A stretch of 64,000 nt of DNA from Parapristionchus giblindavisi (lineage: Eukaryota; Nematoda; Chromadorea; Rhabditida; Diplogasteridae), in assembly GCA_943737045.1 (NCBI GenBank), contig CALSFV010000375.1:62001-126000 (forward strand), written 5' to 3'. The notes under the pieces were generated by a model. It searched no databases. It was given only the letters and a program-made list of their open reading frames with translations, and had not been told where the DNA came from. The translations under genes were made by a program, and so were the position numbers. This document shows positions 52,201 through 64,000 of the stretch, in pieces. The stretch's first letter is position 1. Each line of letters begins with the position of its first letter.

Positions 52201-55200
52201 AGGAATAATAGTCCCCCAAGGCACATCAGCAACAACTCTTAGAGTTTTTTCATGGACAAAGAACTCTCTGCGTCCCTTTGTAGAAAGAACGAAACAAGCA
52301 GCAATGAGATGTTTCATCGTTTAACATTCAGGCAACTCGATGTGTTACAAAATTTCAATTTAAACGAATACTTTTCTAAATCGATACACCATATTTGAGA
52401 AAATCGGCCCACTTCATAAAAAATCCTCTGAGGATTTTGTATGTTCGTCTGTGTTATAGAAAAAATAATGAAAAAGAAAAAAAAGGAATCCTAGTAATAT
52501 ACAGCAAATATATAGCAAGGAAGCTTAAAGGCACCCATACCTACTTAGCTGTCTGCCACTCTTCCACAAGTTATTTTCGTATTTTATATTTCATATACAC
52601 ACATAAACATCGTCTGATTCCGTGAGTTTGTGTGCGTAAAATGAAGGGGTAAACAACTTTAACGCACTACTTCTCTCTGCTCGTCTCGTCTAGACCAAAT
52701 GCTCTAAGGGGAGGGGGGGGGGGGAGTAAATCGTTGATGACCAGACGGGGAACGCCTGGCCGGGAATTCCAAGACCGTGGAGTAGATAGAACAAATTGGT
52801 GGAAAAGAATGAACCGATGAGAGAGAGAACGAGAGATTCAGACTAAGAGATAAATGGTGAGAGATTGCAAATTTTGCACTGCAAAACCAGAGAGAAAACC
52901 AGAGACAACAAGATTGTTTTTGGCATGGTGCCAGAATAACGTGGACATTGATAGCAAAATACCCAGAGAACAAAGATTTCAAAACCTCTTCCCTTTTACA
53001 GTATTATGTCTATGAATACATATTAGAAAGAATAGAAAAATACATATATAAATAATTCATAGGTCTGCAAAATTTTGCAAAATGCGATCTGGTTTTAAAA
53101 AAAAAATTGCAGAATGCGACTTTCACAAAATGTGGTTGGGGTTTCAAAAAAAAAAAACAAGCGATCAGGCTACGTAGTTTGTAACGTACTTTTCGACATA
53201 TGAAATAAATAACAAAACAAATCTCTAGAAGGAACAAACCAGAAATCCAATCTAACAAGTTTCTAAAACCAAAGCAAGTAATCGCACAAAAATACATACT
53301 AATCTCAGCGTCAACGTGCGAAGCGTAATAATCTACTTTAATATCCGAATGGAAATGAGAGAGAGAACAAAAAATCATTCGCTCTTATGTGTGTTGCAAA
53401 TCCCATTACAAGAGGCAATTTCTCGCAAGCAAGCGAGAAAAGCAGAGGAAGGGAGGAAAACGAGGTTACAGAATTGAGGCGTGGCTGAAAATAGCCCCGA
53501 TTATCCTTTCCCACTACATGGAATCAACGACTACGACGAGTGTGTCAAAAGCCGGAAACGAAGCTAGGCACACATCGTAAATATCCCCCACAAATCGAGA
53601 TTAAAGACCAAAGATCAAAGATCAAGCGCTTGTTACCGTAACCCGGCCGTTTGCCTCTAGTCCTCTGCTCCACTAGTTCTCGACGAAGACTTGGACAATT
53701 CGCGTAAACAAGCGCTAGACTAGTCGAGGGGCAGCACGACATATTTCACAATTCCAAGCGAATTTCAACCAATTTCGAGAGAGAGGGCAGCCTCTCCCGA
53801 AACAAAACTAGTCCCGAGCCGGAGAATCTGTACCGTCCGGGAAAAAGAACCAGCCCGGACGGCTCCCAAACCCTTCTCTTCTTGTTTTCTGCATGTGTGC
53901 ATGTGTTAGAGGCGAAAGATTCGAATTTTCTCAACCCCTTCCACTTTCAAATTTTTCCCTCCCCGCCGACTTGTCCCTCTCTCTCTCACTCTGTGTGCCT
54001 GTCTTTGCTCTCGTAAAACGGGCACTCTCTCCGTTTCACGCACTCTCTCGTCCGTCTCTAGCCGTCTGGCGCACTCTCACTGTCACACGCTCTCTCGCCA
54101 CAGAGGGGTGGAAACGGCCAGTCGCATTTCGGAGAAATAGAGAGGGATGGAGAGGAGAGGCGAGGGGAAGGGTGGGGGGAGGAGGAGTTAGAGAGGGAGA
54201 GGTAGAGAGAGGGAGAGGCAGAGGGACAGAGCGAAATCGGAAATGGTGTGTGCCAGGGCCAGTTGCGAGTGAGTGTGTGTGTAAGTGTTAGAGAGAGGGA
54301 GAGGGAGAGAACGATGGAAGGGAGAGGTAGAGGAGCGAACGAAATCAAAGGAGAAGAAGAGGTAGAAAAACAAGAATAGGGGGCCCCGTACAGGGGAGAG
54401 GTTGAGAGGGAGAGGCAGAGTTAGAGAGAGAGAGGCAGAGGGAGAGAATAAAGAAAGGGTGCGCTCTTTCTTTCTTCTCTTTTCGCATAGCGAGAACATG
54501 TCAAGCAGGAGAGTGGTACACACAAACTTTCGAAGAATTGAAAGGAGAAGAGAGGGAAAAAAGGAAGAAGAAAACCGGATCGATGATGCTACCGTAACCC
54601 GAGAAATGCACAGACAACAATAATATATTTTTGAAATCTACCGTACCCAGTTCGTCGTGGTAGGAGTCGTCCGGGTACATCTTGACAACGCGCTGCAGGA
54701 ACGCTGACGGATCCTCCATCACGAAATCCTCCACCGAGTTCGTATCTGCAAGGAGCGATTAAAGATCACGGCAGATCAGTCGATCGATAAAGTAAGCAGA
54801 TAGGGAAGATACTGCCTGCAAGGTCCTAGACTAACTAAATGAAAATCACCTAGCCACGTGATCAGTGTTGAATAAAACGAAAATTTCACCACTTTAAAAC
54901 ATGCAAATGGGATTGTTTTCTATGTAAATGGGATTGATCACGGCATTATGCAAGCTCGCAGAATATAACAATAGAAATATGCTGTTCAGTGATCATGGTG
55001 AGAGCTCATGGACAAGTTCCCGGCATTGAGCCGTGACTGGGGAACTGTCGTACGGTAGATCAATCAATCAATAATCGATCAATACCATGTGAGGGTTCAG
55101 TAGACTGGAGCAGACCCGCGAGACTACTGGGAATCGATTCTTTCGGATCAAAATCATCGTCGAACGATGACGGATGGCCATTGCGATTCTCGCGACGACT

Positions 55201-56077
55201 GAAATCAATCAATAATCAGAGGCATACGGTGGATCAATCGATAGCAGAAAGCAATCAAGGCAAGACACCCACGTAGCACGGTAATCGACCCACTTGTTGT
55301 ACGAATCGAGCATGTTCGTGTAGAAGTCAAGAGCCGACACGCATTCCGGCGAGAGTATGTTCGAGGCCGCCATTTCGAGAGGTGATCTGAGGAATACGGT
55401 ATTGGTTACGGTAGATCATGGATACGGTAGGGTGGAAATGATACTGTAGTGAGGGATACCTTCGGATACGACGGAATTGGCCGAGAATTTTCGCCCAATG
55501 GACTTTGGCACGCTTTCCGGCATCTGCAAAGAAAGCTCAATCAAATCAATCGATAATCCAAATCAGCTGAAATATTTGAATGGAAGGTATGATTCAGTTG
55601 ACATGGTAGATCACTACTGATTTATTAATTAGAAATGCAAATGAAACAATGATACTTAAAAAAGAAACTTCAAAGATTGCAAGACATCTACGAGGTTTGC
55701 AGACATAATACGGTAAAAAACAACAAAGTTTGTTAGTAGAAAAGAATCGTGAAACTCACTCTCAACAGGACCGTGCTTATTCACCCATCCCAATTCCACT
55801 TCGATTTCGGCAAAAAGTTGCTGAAAAAGTACAAATTACTGATTTTCACACATGAAACGGGGTGAAAATAGCGAAGAAACAGTTACCATACCTCCTTAAG
55901 TATGGCATTCTTATAGCAGCGCATGTTTCTGTCCCAAATGGAGGGTCGCGCCTTGACCGCTTCGATAAAGCGAAGGCTTTCCGCATCTTCGTTCTGGAAA
56001 ATTCGGTCGAAAATCGGGGTCATTTAGGAAAAATCGGAAGAAATAGGCGCAAAATCACTTACTCTAGTTGACTGCAT
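43286..56077 (-). CDS. MADF-domain protein with two MADF-like regions
   Basis: Minus-strand gene from ATG 56075-56077 (MQSTR) to the stop at 43286, with at least fifteen exons. The first MADF-like region spans NEDAESLRFIEAVKARPSIWDRN, YKNAILKE, LFAEIEVELGWV and VHWAKILGQFRRIRR. The second spans EADVLRFIKAIREREGIW, LYRMPHMKMAWFAEVEHE and GHNARQRWQRLIAAYRTY. MADF (Myb/SANT-like in Adf-1) domains bind DNA in transcription regulators. An acidic stretch lies between, and a Gln/Ser/Thr/Pro-rich region (44211-44513, 43620-43910) precedes the last exon with SHSELYALIDHVMEGMGL. A further coding-like segment, AQKEMNEELFKK, lies at 42830-42870 and could be an alternative last exon. Introns are long and transposon-filled. 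The exon chain is continuous but unproven. Confidence 0.8.
43975..44150 (+). repeat. Dispersed repeat with TCGAAAAGTACGTTACAAAC
   Basis: The segment with TCGAAAAGTACGTTACAAAC followed by GACCGCATTT-type motifs recurs in inverse orientation near 53060-53200. Both copies lie in introns of the MADF gene. Confidence 0.6.
45432..46729. mobile_element. 1.3 kb almost perfect palindrome nested in the 4.2 kb element
   Basis: Ends GGTATTGACGAAAAATG and complement. Arms of about 620 bp meet around a centre of about 55 bp near 46080. Each arm contains an internally repeated segment encoding FISNPIDSGVG and FISKPIDSGVG, so the motif occurs four times in all. The open frames 45499-45999 plus and 46294-46662 minus are mirror copies. 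They match no family I know. Confidence 0.8.
47917..48089. mobile_element. hAT-type MITE with perfect 8-bp target duplication
   Basis: A 173-bp element with terminal repeats GRCACTAYTGCAGAAGCCC and GGAGGAAT on both sides (47909-47916, 48090-48097). Nested in the 4.2 kb element. Confidence 0.85.
49221..49318. mobile_element. Short foldback of the CCCCGAGCTAATTT family, diverged copy
   Basis: The left end carries CCTGAACTAATTT and CCGAGCTAATTT, the right end GAAATTAGCTCGGG. The inner hairpin is altered. It lies in a MADF-gene intron. Confidence 0.65.
53960..54470. repeat. Low-complexity purine/pyrimidine-rich block in MADF-gene intron
   Basis: Pyrimidine-rich (CTCTCT) to about 54110, then purine-rich (GAGAGG, GGGAGA) to about 54470. 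Long open frames here are compositional only. Confidence 0.8.
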
Positions 56078-56601
56078 GAGTGGAGAGTCGTCGTCCGCAC
56101 ATTCTAACTTCATTCGGTGAAAACAAGAGAAGGAGAGATTTCGAAACGCGAGTCACGAGACGAAATCTAGCGAAATGGATGAAAGTGGGCGGGGTTTGTG
56201 CGCGTGCGCACAACGAGAGTGCGTTTCCGCAGACGATCTCTCACCATAGTGGGAGTTTGAATTTCTAGTTTTCTGCGCTCTAATTTATTTTCCCATTTTC
56301 AAATATTGTTTCTTTTAATTATTATTTTATTTTATTTATTTATTTGCTTGATTTCAACTTTCAAAGTGAACCTAATGAACACATTTACCTGTGTGTCTAT
56401 ACTTCATTCAATGCTATTTTCATGGCCGAGATGGAAAGAATTATCGTTTGAAATCACGATTCATTTGACTAGAAATATAAGCATATTTGTGCAAACTAAA
56501 TTAATTTAAATTAAATCATTCAAAAGAGCCAAATATTATGAGTTTGGCTCTCATTGTGATATCGTTTTATCCTACGTTGCGGTCGACTTCTTCCAGGATA
56601 A

Positions 56602-56931
56602 ATGTCTAAAACGTCACCATACCCTTCTAAGGTATCAGAATATTGATTGATCTGTCCATATTAATATAATGCTAAAGATCAATGATCACTAGGGTTACTG
56701 TAGGATTGGATACCCCACTCATAGTGGAACATCACTTCAAAAAAAATTGCAGAATAAAGGTTCCGGATCGAAGCGTCGCAAAGCCAAGACTGGACACAAG
56801 AAGCATGTCAGAACTAGTAAGAGCTGCTACTTGGTTTCTGATCTTTGATCTTTGATCTGTTTCAGTTCATAAGAAGAAGAACAAGAAGAGACAGCTGCGA
56901 GCAGCCGAAGCAGTCATTCTCGACCCTCGTG

Positions 56932-56966
<35 letters not shown>

Positions 56967-59900
56967 CAATTTAAAAAAAAAACTAAAACAAATCAATCAG
57001 GTTCGAGAAGTTCGCGCAATGCTTATACGAGGTTGTGCTCTAGATAAGGGTACTGTGTATATTGATTTTCGTTTATTGAATAATATTAATTTGACAAATT
57101 CTAGAATTGGAAGATTTCGATCGAAAATTTGACGAGGAAACGAAGAGATTGGCCCGATTGCGCAAAGTGAATGATTCTTCTCAGGAGTACGGTAGATCCA
57201 GTATTCGATAACTACATAAAAATTGGGTCAATATATCACAATACCATCTATACAAACATATCAAAAAATGAAGAGCAACGGTTGACTGCGAAGAAAGTTA
57301 TGGCTGAAAAACCCAAAATATCATAGAATATTGGCCAGCACTGTATGGGGCTATGACAGTATCGGCGGAAAGCGACATTTAGGAAAAAGGTGATGGAGAA
57401 ATGGCTATTTCAGAAAACTCTAATTGGAAAACTATTTTAAAGAACACCCTTCTGTGCAAATAACGATGCGGAAACACCCACTAAAAATTCCTAGACAATT
57501 GAAAATGAATGACAATACCGCAAAAGAAAACTGTGCCCGCAGAGAGCTTATTCACATTTTCTGGTTTCCTGAACACCGTTTTCTAATTTTCTGAAATAAT
57601 CATTTCCCAATCACCTTTTTCCAAGTGTCGCTTTCCACGCTTTCATTTCAAATGTCATTTCTCACGTCTTCCATTTTCAATTAAACATTTCTCAGACCAT
57701 TCCCCACATTTTGCCCTCTCCCATTCGATCATTTCTTACCTCATTTCTCACATTTGTCTTTTTCACATAATTCGTTTCTCAATTGGAATTTCCATTCTCA
57801 ATTCTCTCATTTGTCGTATCATCCCCAATTGACATCTTTTGCACACATAAAATGATAACACGCCGCATAATCTGGAGAAAGATGTCGTCAAAGTCATATG
57901 AAAATTAACTTGTTCTTCTTTAACATCGGCAAAAAGTGATTAGAGTTACGGTAGAATCAGAATCACTGCAGCTGTTTTACACTATGTATTCACTGATTTC
58001 AATTTCAAGGGCTACGATATGAATTTAGGGATGATGATCGTGAAGGAAGTAAGAACAGCAAGAACAAGAAGAAGGAAGAAGGACTCCATGAGGAATTCTT
58101 CAATGAAAAGGTTTATCGATTGATTCTGTTGTGAATTGCTGATTACGGTAGTCGATCGATATCATGTTATAGAAAGGCGTTGACTCTCCGAACGCAAAGT
58201 CTCCTGAAGCAAATAGTGAAAAGGTACGGTAAATAATTAGCTTGCCAATTACCGATTTTGTTCATAGATTGAAGAAATCGATTTCGAATTACGTGTCATG
58301 GAGTCGGCCCACGTGAAAAAGTTGTCAACTTTTCAAGTGGTGCGTTTCCTCGAAAATTCAGCAAAAGAGAAAGGTCCCGGGGAGATTTGAACTCCCGTCG
58401 CAGGATTCAGAGTCCTGAGTACTAACCGCTACACCACAGGACCACGTGTAGTATTGCCTTTGCAGGTCGCTATCCTCTTTTCGAACATGTTCCGGCTGCC
58501 CGGCTTTCTCTTGCTAGCGTATCTTTACGCGTACTATGGAGGTATCATTTTATCCCAATTCATGTAAAAATGAATTTTATCAATTTAAGCGTCAATTCTG
58601 TTCATAACTGGCATGATGATGATTGTTCTGGGACTACCTACCGTATTTCTAATGCTATCCATGGGCCAGGTATACTCAATACTACAGCGCAAGGACTGCG
58701 CGGTCATTCTAAACTTGGCAAAATGCCAAAAACGATGGTGTTTTTTACCCGTCTGCGTTCTATCACGTTTGCGTATTCTATCTATTTTTCGTTCTATCGT
58801 TTGTCTCCGTCACAGCATGATCGCTCTCGAAACGCTGTGCATAATATCCCTAAAAAAGCATGAAATAATCAATAAAATATCCCTAAAAAGCATGAAATAA
58901 TCAATAATTATATTTCAGTTCACTTCGCTTCCGCCTGTCACATTCTACTCCAGAATCACGCCAATCGCTTCTGGTAAACAAATAGCAAAAGTGAAATGTC
59001 TCTGGGAGATTTGAAAGAGGAGAATTTAGATTCTTGAGTGTTAATCACTACCATACATGGGCGTCGACATGGGGGTGCCCCCTGAAAACAATTAAGTTTA
59101 GGCGAAATCTTTGAAAAAAAGTGAATGCCCCCCTGTAAAATTAACGATTTTTCGTTCGGATGCCCCTGTAGAATCGAGCTCCAGGTACCCCTCCCATGTA
59201 TGATCGCTACACCTGAGAGACTGTAGCTTCCCCTGGCTATGATCTCCAGTTGAAAACAATCAAAAGATCAAGAGATCATAAATCAAAGATCGAGGGCGAA
59301 AGATCAATAGATCAGAGATCAAAGATCAAGGATCAAAAGAATCAATAGATCAGAGATTAAAGATCAAGGATCAAAAGATCAATATATCAGACATCAAAGA
59401 TCAAAGATCAAGGATCACATTGAGGTGTTGGCGGTATGATACTCATTCTTCAATTCGTCTCGACTTGCTTTAACCATGTCGACTTTCGCTATCTCTTTCT
59501 ATTCTTCGTTCGAGCCAGTCTCACACAAAATGACAATCGATGCAAGGATGCCGCCATTCCATGTTTGTAGTTTGATCTTTGATCTTTACTTTTTTGTAGT
59601 TTGATCGTTACAGTCTGCGTCGACTCGAACAAACATGACATACCGGGCTTGTATGGCGCGTCGTACGACCCGAAAGTGATCTTCAACCCGAGTGTTGACG
59701 TAAGCCACTTGAACTTTGGTGTTTGATCTTTGATCTTTGATTCTTGATCTCTACAGATTCCCATTCGTGATGAGGTTATGTACCAACTGCTGAAGATTCG
59801 CGCGTTGCAAACGACCCCCACCCAGGCTCTGCTGTAAGTTAAAAAAATACTTCAAGATATTATAAAAAGTATAGCGTATAAAAAGTATAAAAAGTAAAGT

Positions 59901-62900
59901 ATTATTTTGTTCGGACAATCTTGACTGAGCGCTGCAACGTCTGTGGTCATATGCATGAACCGTTTTCCGGGAAAATGCGACGTCCTTAGCGTAGGCGGAG
60001 GCGTTTTCCAAAAATCCTCCGCTAATGACGTGACATTTTCCCGGAAAACGGGTTTCCGTTGTTCATGAATACGGTCACTGGTTGTGATTACTGTACATAA
60101 TCGATCGATTGCAGTCGTAACGAGATCGGTCATGCCACACACTATACCAGTCTGTCGTATCTGCTCATATTCCTCATGGCTGCTGCGCCATTGATCGACG
60201 GCATCGAAGCATACGCTACGGTAATCTATACACCAGACAACGCTTTGTGATATCTAGACGTAGCGATCGAAACACCATGAAGCACATTATTAATTTAATT
60301 ATTGTTTTCAACATATTTAGTCTAGCTCTCTTATGATTGACCCTTGATCTTTGGTCTTTCAGTTAGCACCAATCCTTGCCGGATCGATTCTCGCCATCGC
60401 GCCCATTGCCGCCTTCTGTATGATCAATCAAGAGCGTCATTTTCTATGGGTAATTATCGATTGATTATTCTACCGTAATCGTTTTCCCTTCAGGAAGCCT
60501 GGCAGCCCGACATCGGCGGTTTCAGTGATCCTATGGCGTACATCTGGGGGTTCCTCGTTGTGAGTTTTTACTGTAGTCTTGAGAGGTACGATAGATCAAT
60601 CAATCAATCGATATGATCTCAGACTGTTGGATTGCTGGGATTGGGCGAGGGAACATGGATGTTTGTCGGCTCATGGCTGAACTTCCGACAGCGACAAGTC
60701 TTTCGGTCAGTATCGTAACCGAGAATACGGTATTTGATCGATCAGTACCGTAAGACGTAGAATATGAAAGTCTCAGTCAATTGATTATCACATGTCACGA
60801 AATGTATGATGGTAAATAATGTCTTTAGGCCGAAACAGCGGTGCCTTACAATTAGCTATTTTTAAATAGCCTGTTACAAATGTTATATAGTATTAGTAGA
60901 GCATATATGCGTGCTTTTTCATAATATGGATACTTCACATTTAATTATCATACCTCCGAACCTACATATTTCGATCAATACCGGTACCGTACCTCGAATT
61001 ACCGTAATCCATTACAGTATCAGCTTCATCGTGGTGTTGTGTCAGATCGTCACTATGTGTCTGCTGACGATCGTCTTCACTGCCTGGGCTCTCGGAGTCG
61101 TATACGAAGAGAACGAAGGACATGTTGAAATTGAAGATGCTTTCTTGATACGTTAGCCACCTTTATCATATTTATTTATTTATTTGTTTATATATATATA
61201 TATATATTGTATTGAAAATATACCCACAAACATAAATTCTCTAATGAAATAATTCAGTGCGCAACAAGCCACAAGGCTTCTTTCTGCGATTACCAACTCG
61301 GGTAACTGATCTTTGATCTTTCACTTCTAATTATTTAACTTTGATCTTTCACTTCCAAATATTGATTTTTGATCTTTTAATTCCAATTATTGATCTTTGA
61401 TATTTGATCTCTGGTCTTTTCAGATCGTTCCGGATAATAGTTCAAACTATATCTACGTAATATATCTTTTATTTACGCTCGGCTCATTGGGATATATTGT
61501 GAGTTCTTATCTTATTTATCTCACAATTTGTCACTTGTTATTTCTATGTCATGTGTCATGTCACAATTTGTTATTTGTCACTGCGTTGAATATCACGATG
61601 AAACACAGAACGTATAGGTCTTGCATTTCAAAAATGTTTTGCCTTCTAAACTTTCCACTCTCAAACGATCAATCAAAGATCAAAGATCAAAGATCAAATC
61701 AAAGATCAAAGATGAAATCAAGATCGAGTACAATCAGAGAATGTAATGGTCAGAGTGGGGATATCAACTTAAAGACCCTTGCTAATCTCAGTCTCCGCTC
61801 TGGCAACACTCTCTCATAGACAGTTAAACCGAGAGAGTGTGGCTAGAGGAGATAGTTTGAAATTAGCTCGGGGCGTGACTTTCGTGAGTGAAAATATGAT
61901 TTTGAGGCGACAACTCTGGAGTTCTTTATTGTAACAACCATCAGAATGTTTCCTTCTATTGTTCGAGTACAGAAAACGAAATTGCGAGGAGCTTTATTGA
62001 TGGTATTTAAATGAATTGTTTAAAATTTCAATCATTTTCACGGTTTCAATCAAATTACAGATATTCGTCGGTTTTTTCTGCATCTTTTCCCTGGCTGCCG
62101 TTGAGATTGTGAGTGCATGAGTCTTGGTGTACTCTAATTACAGTATCCATGAGCTACCGTATCCCTAGTCTACCATATATAAGCAACCGTAATTTTCAGC
62201 ATGTTTTTGGGCAAGCGCAGCTTGGAAAAGTGCTCACATGTCTTCAGCTCGTTTGTCTACTGTATCAGGTACAGTTCCCGATCGACAAATGATCTTTTTT
62301 TGCTAATCCATTTTCTCTCTCAGTTTATTGTCCTCTGCCACCTGTACGGCGTACAACGAATTTTGGTCAATATCAAGGTATATTTGCACAAAATTCACTT
62401 AATTATTTTAAAAAATTGTCTCATTGCCTCGGGTAATTGGCAGATTTAATCGCGATCCGAAAAAAATTAGAAATATCTTTTTCGATTTTTCCCCATGAAA
62501 TAAGACCCTGCACATCAAATGCGCCATTCCAAGAAACGCGCGGCAATTCAAATCTTGAATGTTTCCTTTAAGGTGCTCTTCCGGGTTGACATGTCCACCC
62601 TCATATTCTACTCTCGTCTAACTCCATTCCTTAGTCTTCTCTACAGTCGACTCATTCCCTCGTTCATCTTGGTGATGCTCCCCCCCCCTCAGACTCCGCC
62701 CACTAATCAATACTTTTTGCAGCTCGGGTTCAGCTATGTCTTGCCTCGAAGCAATCCCACCGAGATGACTGCACTCAATATCACCTTTGAGTTCTTCATC
62801 TACTTACCATTCATCTGGTTCTTCTACAAGGTTGGTACAAAGGAAGACAAATGTGAGGAATGAGAATGCAAATTTCAATTGAGAAACGAATTATGTGGAA

Positions 62901-63814
62901 AAAACAATGAGAGAAATGAGATAAGTAACGACCGAATGGGAGAGGGCAAAATGTGAGGAATGATCTAACAATAAGAAATAAAATAATAAAATAATAATAA
63001 TAATAAGAAATAAGAATTGTAAGAAATGTTTAATTGAAAATGGAAGACGTGAGAAGTGACATTTGAAAGAAAGCATGGAAAGCGACATTTGGGAAAATGT
63101 GGTTGGAAAATGAATGTTTCAGAAAACTCTAATTAGAATCGGTGTTTTAATTAGAATAATTAGAATCGGCATCTAATTCACATCGGTATTTTCGCAGAAG
63201 TTTTTTTTCTTGAAAATCGTTTTCTAATTAGAGTTTTCGGAAATAGTCATTACCCAATCACATTTTTCCCGAAATATCGCTTTCCACGCTTTCATTTCAA
63301 ATGTCATTTCTCACGTCTTCCATATTCAATTAATCATTTCTCAGATCATTCCTCTCATACGCCTTCTCACATTCAGTCGTTTCCATTCACATCTATCACA
63401 TTTGTCGTATCACCAGGGGAAAGTCATAGAAGTCGAAGTCGCCAATTGATAAAATACCAATCGATTCACCATGAAGAATTATATACTAAATACACAATTC
63501 GATTTGCACGCGTTCACTGGTTGTCAGCAAAGATAAACAAAAAATTCGTTTTATAAGTTTTAATATCGATTGGAGGATGTATTATTCCAATTGGCCACTT
63601 CGGCTTCTGTGACTTGCGAATCATCGTTAATCTAGTATTGTTAACGAGACTCCGCCCCTTAAGCTCCGCTTCCTCATTTCAGATCTCTGCCCATGCTGAG
63701 AATCATCACTCAATCATTACGATGTTCCGTCCTCTATCGAGTTTCGGTCCATCGGCGGTCTCCGATCGAAAGCAAGCGGCTCTTGAGGAGAATAAGATGG
63801 GCGCTCTTATGTAG
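56602..63814 (+). CDS. Divergent SLC6 (sodium/neurotransmitter symporter) family protein
   Basis: About 26 exons run from ATG 56602 (MSKTSPYPSK, exon to 56631) to the stop at 63814, roughly 700 residues. The first 170 or so are cytosolic-looking and highly basic (GSKRRKAKTGHKKH, KKKNKKRQLRAAEA), then acidic/lysine-rich. Membrane segments follow in SLC6 order: TM1 FSNMFRLPGFLLLAYLYAYY, then GG, TM2 GMMMIVLGLPTVFLMLSMGQ, loop FTSLPPVTFYSRITPIASG, TM3 VGGMILILQFVSTCF, and about eight more hydrophobic segments. Canonical SLC6 TM1 has GNVWRFPYL; here it is SNMFRLPGF, so the sodium site is altered and transport properties are uncertain. The tail ends LEENKMGALM. One intron contains an antisense tRNA-Gln, others hold MITEs. 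Confidence 0.75.
57365..57830. mobile_element. Foldback element, copy 1, in SLC6 intron
   Basis: GGAAAGCGACATTTAGG on the left mirrors AAGTGTCGCTTTCC on the right. The right arm continues with CATTTCTCACGTCTTCCATT. It is related to the element at 62849-63415, but the left arm is truncated. Confidence 0.65.
58372..58443 (-). tRNA. tRNA-Gln (anticodon CUG), nested antisense in the SLC6 gene
   Basis: A 72-base minus-strand tRNA, near-identical to the one at 30852-30923. It has the same anticodon loop CTCTGAA, T arm and downstream TTTCTCTTTTGC. The acceptor has GGTCCTG against CGGGACC, one G-U pair. It lies in the intron between KKLSTFQ and VAILFSNMF, opposite to the host gene. Confidence 0.93.
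59250..59425 (+). repeat. Degenerate AAAGATC array in SLC6 intron
   Basis: About 170 bp of imperfect GATCAAA, GATCAGA and GATCAATA units immediately before an exon. One of the longest such arrays in the window. Confidence 0.85.
61781..61872. mobile_element. Short foldback of the CCCCGAGCTAATTT family
   Basis: GCTAATCTCAGTCTCCGCTC on the left, GAAATTAGCTCGGGG on the right, inner hairpin ACTCTCTCAT/GAGAGAGTGT. It lies in an SLC6 intron. Confidence 0.7.
62849..63415. mobile_element. Foldback element, copy 2, in last SLC6 intron
   Basis: The left arm (GACAAATGTGAGGAATGAG, GAAGACGTGAGAAGTGACA, GGAAAGCGACATTTGGG) is mirrored by the right arm (CGCTTTCCACGCTTTCA ... CACATTTGTC). It belongs to the same family as 57365-57830. 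Confidence 0.7.
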
Positions 63815-64000
63815 CCACGCCCACTTATTTGGCCACGCTCACTTTTTACTGTTGTGTGACATGATCGAGTGCAAAGTACTGTTGTCAAGCAGATCTGCGT
63901 ATGACTGTATGATAAACTTCTTTGAGAAAACAAAGTTCTGGTCAAGTTTTCATGGTTTGAGTTTGTGGTGGGTTCGACAATTCAAAGCTTGTAAACATAA

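Noticed and set aside
53890..54523. Overlapping open frames of 96-132 codons on both strands
   Set aside because: They arise from purine/pyrimidine low-complexity DNA inside a MADF-gene intron.

Overview
The window looks like nuclear DNA of a rhabditid-type nematode. Genes are split into many small exons with short GT...AG introns ending in TTNCAG. Several products have clear nematode or animal counterparts: an EF-hand rhomboid, a TAX1BP3/TIP-1 PDZ protein, a TTBK-like kinase, 4-hydroxyphenylpyruvate dioxygenase, a MADF protein and an SLC6 transporter. Introns are full of two short motifs, GATCTTT/AAAGATC runs and TACGGTAG/CTACCGTA. There are no operons of bacterial type and no CRISPR. Exon structures were read by eye from splice signals and frame continuity. 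Exon ends are firm where phase closes exactly (rhomboid A, TAX1BP3, kinase exons 1-3) and approximate elsewhere.

Layout. 1-4081: a minus-strand Ty3/gypsy-like element (LTR at 3848-4081) cut inside its reverse transcriptase by a large foldback repeat that runs off the left edge. 4143-8282 and 15222-18621: two copies of a segmental duplication, each with an intact EF-hand rhomboid gene on the plus strand and a convergent TAX1BP3-like PDZ gene on the minus strand. The PDZ gene is complete only in the right copy (18016-19020) and is reduced to exons 3 and 4 on the left. A third, broken rhomboid (8364-9663) lacks the exon with the catalytic serine. 9664-15150: gene-poor DNA with a decayed non-LTR retrotransposon and TA-flanked foldback elements. 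19849-23071: a probable beta-propeller protein. 23662-27820 (minus): TTBK/CK1-type kinase. 29654-34129 (minus): hpd-1. 37602-39055 (minus): enoyl-CoA hydratase family protein. 39321-42091: a 2.8 kb TA-flanked foldback element. 43286-56077 (minus): a gene with two MADF-like regions, in one intron of which sits a 4.2 kb GC-rich terminal-repeat element that itself carries nested insertions. 56602-63814 (plus): a divergent SLC6-type transporter.

The genes do not form an obvious pathway. The main themes are local duplication and decay of a rhomboid protease, and heavy colonisation of introns by foldback elements and MITEs. Several insertions are unusually readable (empty site, TTA, TA or 8-bp target duplications). 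Two near-identical tRNA-Gln(CUG) genes each sit antisense inside an intron of a protein gene. No wholly new biochemical system was identified. The strongest leads are the rhomboid cluster, the 4.2 kb terminal-satellite element, the nested tRNAs and the intronic GATCTTT repeat family.
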